Source of the DNA: JAHEFX01 sp964614585
GTDB taxonomy: Bacteria > Actinomycetota > Acidimicrobiia > Spongiisociales > JAENVV01
Assembly: GCA_964614585.1 (NCBI GenBank)
Contig: CAZTLW010000136.1
Location: 1-5,965 of the forward strand
Length of the DNA: 5,965 bases
Reading direction: 5' to 3'
Shown: positions 4,283 to 5,965 of the stretch, piece by piece
Layout: each line of letters opens with the position of its first letter
How positions within the stretch are numbered: the stretch's first letter is position 1
Notes under the pieces: generated by a model
The model's database searches: none
What the model was told of the DNA's origin: nothing
The model's input: the letters and a program-made list of their open reading frames with translations, nothing else
Position numbers and translations under genes: made by a program

Positions 4283-5842
4283 TCAGGGACGGAAGGCCCG
4301 CGCCTTGGGCCCCAGCCGCTGGGGGAGCACCCGATAGGCGTCGTGGACCCACTCACAGACCAACGGCCTGGTGTCGCGGGGATCGATGACCTCCTCGATG
4401 TCGAACGCCTCGGCCGTCCGGAACGGGGACCGCACCGGCTCGAACTCGGCGAGCAGCTCCTCCCGCAGGGCGTCGCGGTCCTCGGCCGCCTCGAGTCGCC
4501 GCCGGAAGGCAGCCTCGACCCCGCCCTCGAGGGGCAGCGAGCCCCAGTCGCCCGACGGCCAGGCCACCCGCATGTTCGCCCGTTCGTTGCGGTCCACCAT
4601 GGCGGCGCCCGCCACCCCGAACACCCGGCGCACGATGACCGAGAAGTACGGCACCGTCGCCTGGTACAGCGCCGCGATCATCTCGACCCCGTGGCGGAGC
4701 GTCGCCGCCGCCTCCGACCGGGGGCCGATCTCGAACCCGGGCTGGTCGACGAAGTTGACGATCGGCAGGTGGAACGTGTCGCAGAGGTCGACGAACCGCC
4801 GCAGCTTGCGGGAGGCGTCCGCCGTCAGCGTCCCGCCGAGGTAGCCGGGGTCGGTCGCCGTGACCCCGACCGGGTGCCCGTCGAATTCGGCCAGCCCGAC
4901 GATGATCGATCGGCCCCAGCGGCGGCCGATCTCGAAGAAGGAGCCCCGGTCGGCGACGAGGCCGATGAGAACCCGTCCGTCGTAGACCTCCCGGCGATCC
5001 CGCGGCATGAACGAGAGGAGCTGGTCCTCACGGCGGTGCGGCCGGTCGGTCGACTCCCGCACCGGCGGCGCCTCCCACACGTTGGGCGGCAGGTACGAGA
5101 GGAACCGGCGTAGCTGGAAGAAGGCGTCCTCCTCGCTCTCGGCGAGGTTGTCCACCACGCCGTTGGCGGTCTGCATCCGTGCCCCGCCCAACTCCTCCTT
5201 CGTCACCTCCTCATGGGCCGCGTAGGCGACGAGGGGTGGGCCGGCCACGAACACCTGCGACAGCCCGTCGACCATCACGGAGAAGTGGCTGGCGGCCACC
5301 CGGGCGGCCCCGAGGCCGGCGACCGAGCCCAGGGCGGCGGCGACCACCGGCACCTCGCCGAGGATCTCCATCTGGTCGCGCCACCCGGGCAGCGGCGGCA
5401 CGTAGGTGCGACCCCAGTCGAGATAGGTCTTCACGGAGCCACCACCGCCGGACCCGTCGACGAGCCGGACGACGGGCATGGCCAACTCCCGGGCGTAGGC
5501 CTCCGAGTACGTCTGCTTCTTCCAGATCGCGGCGTCGGCGGCGCCCCCGCGGACGGTGAAGTCGTCGCCGGCGACGACGACCGGTCGACCGTCCAGCGTC
5601 GCCCGGCCGAAGACGAAGTTGGCGGGGGTGAAGTCGGCCATCGCCCCGTCGTCGTCGTAGTCGGCGAAGCCGGCGACCGACCCGATCTCGCGGAAGGAGT
5701 CGGCGTCCACCAACGCATCGACGCGTTCGCGCACCGTGAGCTTGCCGGCCGCCTTGTGGCGCGCCACCCGCTCCTCGCCGCCCAGCCGGTGGGCCAGCGA
5801 CTGTCGCTCGGCGAGTTCGTCGATCTCGGGGCGCCAGGTCAC
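4283..5842 (-). CDS. Acyl-CoA carboxylase carboxyltransferase (beta) subunit
   Basis: The product (519 residues from GTG 5842) has the usual length for AccD/PccB-type subunits, which move a carboxyl group from biotin to an acyl-CoA in the cytoplasm. The N-terminal half shows ARHKAAGKLTVRERVDALVD (27-46), GDDFTVRGGA (92-101), GSGGGGSV (130-137, acyl-CoA/oxyanion region) and GGARMQTANGVVDNLAESEE (219-238). The C-terminal half shows FFEIGRRWGRSIIVGLAEFDG (302-322 region), DPGYLGGTLTADASRKLRRF (331-350), NFVDQPGF (363-370), RRVFGVAGAAMVD (405-417) and AWPSGDWGSLPLEGGVEAAF (427-446). Substrate cannot be read from this; propionyl-, acetyl- or another acyl-CoA are possible. Neither a biotin carboxylase nor a biotin carrier gene is in the window. 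An upstream in-frame ATG (5941) adds a basic, non-homologous stretch overlapping the divergent gene, so GTG 5842 is preferred. Confidence 0.92.
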   Translation of the reverse strand: MTWRPEIDELAERQSLAHRLGGEERVARHKAAGKLTVRERVDALVDADSFREIGSVAGFADYDDDGAMADFTPANFVFGRATLDGRPVVVAGDDFTVRGGAADAAIWKKQTYSEAYARELAMPVVRLVDGSGGGGSVKTYLDWGRTYVPPLPGWRDQMEILGEVPVVAAALGSVAGLGAARVAASHFSVMVDGLSQVFVAGPPLVAYAAHEEVTKEELGGARMQTANGVVDNLAESEEDAFFQLRRFLSYLPPNVWEAPPVRESTDRPHRREDQLLSFMPRDRREVYDGRVLIGLVADRGSFFEIGRRWGRSIIVGLAEFDGHPVGVTATDPGYLGGTLTADASRKLRRFVDLCDTFHLPIVNFVDQPGFEIGPRSEAAATLRHGVEMIAALYQATVPYFSVIVRRVFGVAGAAMVDRNERANMRVAWPSGDWGSLPLEGGVEAAFRRRLEAAEDRDALREELLAEFEPVRSPFRTAEAFDIEEVIDPRDTRPLVCEWVHDAYRVLPQRLGPKARAFRP

Positions 5843-5850
5843 GGAGGGCG

Positions 5851-5856
5851 AGCCTA
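5851..5856 (-). promoter_or_regulatory. Probable -10 element giving a leaderless carboxyltransferase mRNA
   Basis: On the minus strand TAGGCT (5856-5851) matches TANNNT and ends 8 bases before the GTG start at 5842. No Shine-Dalgarno lies in that interval (GCCCTCC is pyrimidine-rich). A transcript starting at the G of GTG would be leaderless, a frequent arrangement in actinobacteria. No good -35 is visible about 17 bases upstream. Confidence 0.45.
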
Positions 5857-5897
5857 CGTCGGGGCCCGCGCCCGTGGGACGCCGACCCGGGCGCCGG

Positions 5898-5903
5898 TAC
5901 CAT
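5898..5903 (+). promoter_or_regulatory. Possible -10 element of the divergent gene at the window end
   Basis: TACCAT fits TANNNT and lies about 30 bases before GTG 5934, leaving room for a leader with the GGGAG site at 5920-5924. No convincing -35 hexamer is seen. Confidence 0.28.
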
Positions 5904-5933
5904 CGGCGACATCGACTCCGGGAGACTCCTCCA

Positions 5934-5965
5934 GTGACCACGACCGAGACCCGCCGTCCGATGGC
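5934..5965 (+). CDS. 5' end of a divergent gene, function unknown (partial)
   Basis: GTG 5934 opens a frame reading VTTTETRRPMA up to the window end. GGGAG (5920-5924) lies 9 bases upstream as a ribosome site. The short Thr-rich start is typical of actinobacterial N-termini but gives no clue to function. The gene is divergent from the carboxyltransferase, with 91 bases between the two starts. Confidence 0.55.
   Translation, partial: MTTTETRRPM

Noticed and set aside
3460..4389. Long plus-strand open frame running through the N gap
   Set aside because: It crosses 100 Ns of unknown length and lies out of frame over the response regulator and antisense to the LiaF_C-like gene; its product has no recognisable domain.
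4343..5113. Plus-strand open frame opposite the carboxyltransferase
   Set aside because: It is rich in Arg, Pro, Val and Asp, lacks motifs, and is fully explained by codon bias of the opposite gene.
5843..5941. 33-residue N-terminal extension of the carboxyltransferase from ATG 5941
   Set aside because: The extension is Arg/Gly/Pro-rich, unlike family N-termini, overlaps the divergent gene start at 5934, and would place the TAGGCT promoter element inside the gene.

Overview
The window is high-GC DNA with dense, codon-biased genes, several GTG starts and few U-tract terminators. This points to an actinobacterium. An Acidimicrobiia-type lineage is my best guess from the style of the carboxyltransferase and PspC proteins, but I cannot confirm it. 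A run of exactly 100 Ns (3663-3762) shows that this is a scaffold of a draft or metagenome assembly, so adjacency across that gap is not proven at base level.

Layout: (1) 2-52 (+) is the tail of a gene that may encode a LUD-domain (LutC-like) protein. (2) 53-169 is a convergent intergenic region with two different 8-bp-period repeats on either side of a strong hairpin. (3) 170-1704 (-) is a two-gene operon: a PspC / multi-TM / LiaF-like beta-domain protein, then a small two-TM protein, coupled through an ATGA overlap and a perfect Shine-Dalgarno. (4) 1705-1788 is a divergent control region with three TCGGGGT elements spaced 11 bp apart. (5) 1789-3635 (+) is a PspC-fused HisKA_3 sensor kinase and a NarL/LuxR-type response regulator, again with an ATGA overlap. 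(6) 3637-3776 is a scaffold gap with hairpin sequence on both edges. (7) 3781-4227 (-) is a single-TM, stand-alone LiaF C-terminal-like protein. (8) 4283-5842 (-) is an acyl-CoA carboxylase carboxyltransferase (beta) subunit, possibly leaderless. (9) 5934-5965 (+) is the start of a divergent gene.

The core (170-4227) reads as a cell-envelope stress module of the LiaRS / phage-shock-protein-C type. The kinase has no sizeable extracytoplasmic sensor and probably reads membrane state through its PspC and TM region. The divergent PspC/LiaF-like protein, the small TM protein and the stand-alone LiaF_C-like protein are candidate modulators or outputs. No PspA homologue lies in the window. The general theme (PspC, LiaF-TM and toastrack/LiaF_C domains beside a LiaRS-like pair) is known in actinobacteria. 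What deserves a second look is the way LiaF-like parts are spread over three proteins, and the phased operator-like repeats between the divergent operons. The carboxyltransferase seems functionally unrelated.
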